DNA of 5,112 nt from Candidatus Nanopelagicales bacterium. GTDB taxonomy: Bacteria; Actinomycetota; Actinomycetes; S36-B12; UBA10799. Under the pieces are notes generated by a model. That model saw only the letters and a list, made by a program, of their open reading frames with translations, did no database searches and had not been told where the DNA came from. The translations under genes and the position numbers were made by a program. Positions 4,980-5,112 of this stretch are shown here, one piece after another. Location: the NCBI GenBank assembly GCA_030699055.1, contig JAUYKX010000244.1, positions 1-5,112 of the forward strand. Direction: 5' to 3'. Every line of letters starts with the position of its first letter. The stretch's first letter is position 1.

Positions 4980-5112
4980 TCCACCGGTGCGCTAGGTAGT
5001 GGATCTTCTATTTGATTGTGGATCTTGGTGGGGGTGTTGTCGGGTTTCGGGTGTGTTTGATCCGCCAGTCCGTCTGGCTTTTCCGTTGGTCCTCGGATTG
5101 TAGGGGCGGGTG
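4980..5112. other. Edge region without a recognisable gene
   Basis: No supportable gene is visible. It has a short direct repeat GTGGATCTT at 4999-5007 and 5018-5026, and a small hairpin GCCAG (5064-5068) with CTGGC (5074-5078) followed by TTTT on the + strand, too weak to call a terminator with confidence. On the - strand this is the upstream region of the interrupted gene. Confidence 0.35.

Noticed and set aside
3673..4995. A 440-codon + strand open frame opposite the transposase
   Set aside because: It is antisense to a transposase with all family motifs. Long stop-free antisense frames are common in GC-rich genes, and the product is rich in Gly, Pro, Arg and His without any domain.
5064..5082. 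Five-bp hairpin followed by TTTT on the + strand
   Set aside because: The stem and T-run are too short to call a terminator, and no gene precedes it on that strand.

Overview
This is a GC-rich (roughly 60%) stretch of an actinobacterial genome. The order Mycobacteriales (Mycobacterium, Rhodococcus, Gordonia or Nocardia) is my best guess, from codon usage, GTG/TTG starts, a TANNNT-type -10 directly before an ATG, and an IS110 transposase of a type common in those genera. No rRNA, tRNA or CRISPR array is visible. The content looks like an accessory region: small uncharacterised genes followed by an insertion sequence.

Layout. Bases 36-2562 carry five genes on the + strand: an unrecognised protein (36-461), an acidic 115-residue protein (662-1009), a small helix-turn-helix protein (1072-1341), an overlapping NERD-domain putative nuclease (1331-2032) and a small three-helix membrane protein (2200-2562). 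The HTH gene is preceded by a perfect 18-bp palindrome that contains a -10-like TAGCCT exactly six bases before the ATG. This looks like an operator over a leaderless promoter, so HTH plus NERD is probably an autoregulated two-gene operon. A single-helix membrane protein (2551-3030, - strand) converges on the last + gene with a 12-bp overlap.

Bases 3031-3591 hold a strong intrinsic terminator (3109-3157, + strand), sequence with no recognisable gene, and the 3' fragment of a broken gene (3430-3582, - strand). An IS110-family element follows (about 3575-4901, - strand) with an apparently intact 360-residue DEDD transposase (3592-4674). The 5' fragment of the same broken gene probably lies beyond it (4894-4979). 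The 8-mer CTCGAAAC (- strand) is present at both proposed ends, and joining the flanks through it gives an uninterrupted reading frame of about 76 codons.

The most interesting part is the roughly 220-base leader between the IS edge and the transposase start. On the transposase strand it can fold into a series of hairpins. It also carries one segment resembling the disrupted target site and, further 3', one resembling the element's own right end. That is the order expected of a bridge RNA (target loop, then donor loop) of the kind known for IS110 elements such as IS621. This is a hypothesis from reading the sequence, and an alternative (internal repeats in the broken host gene, with the IS edge nearer 4795) is given.
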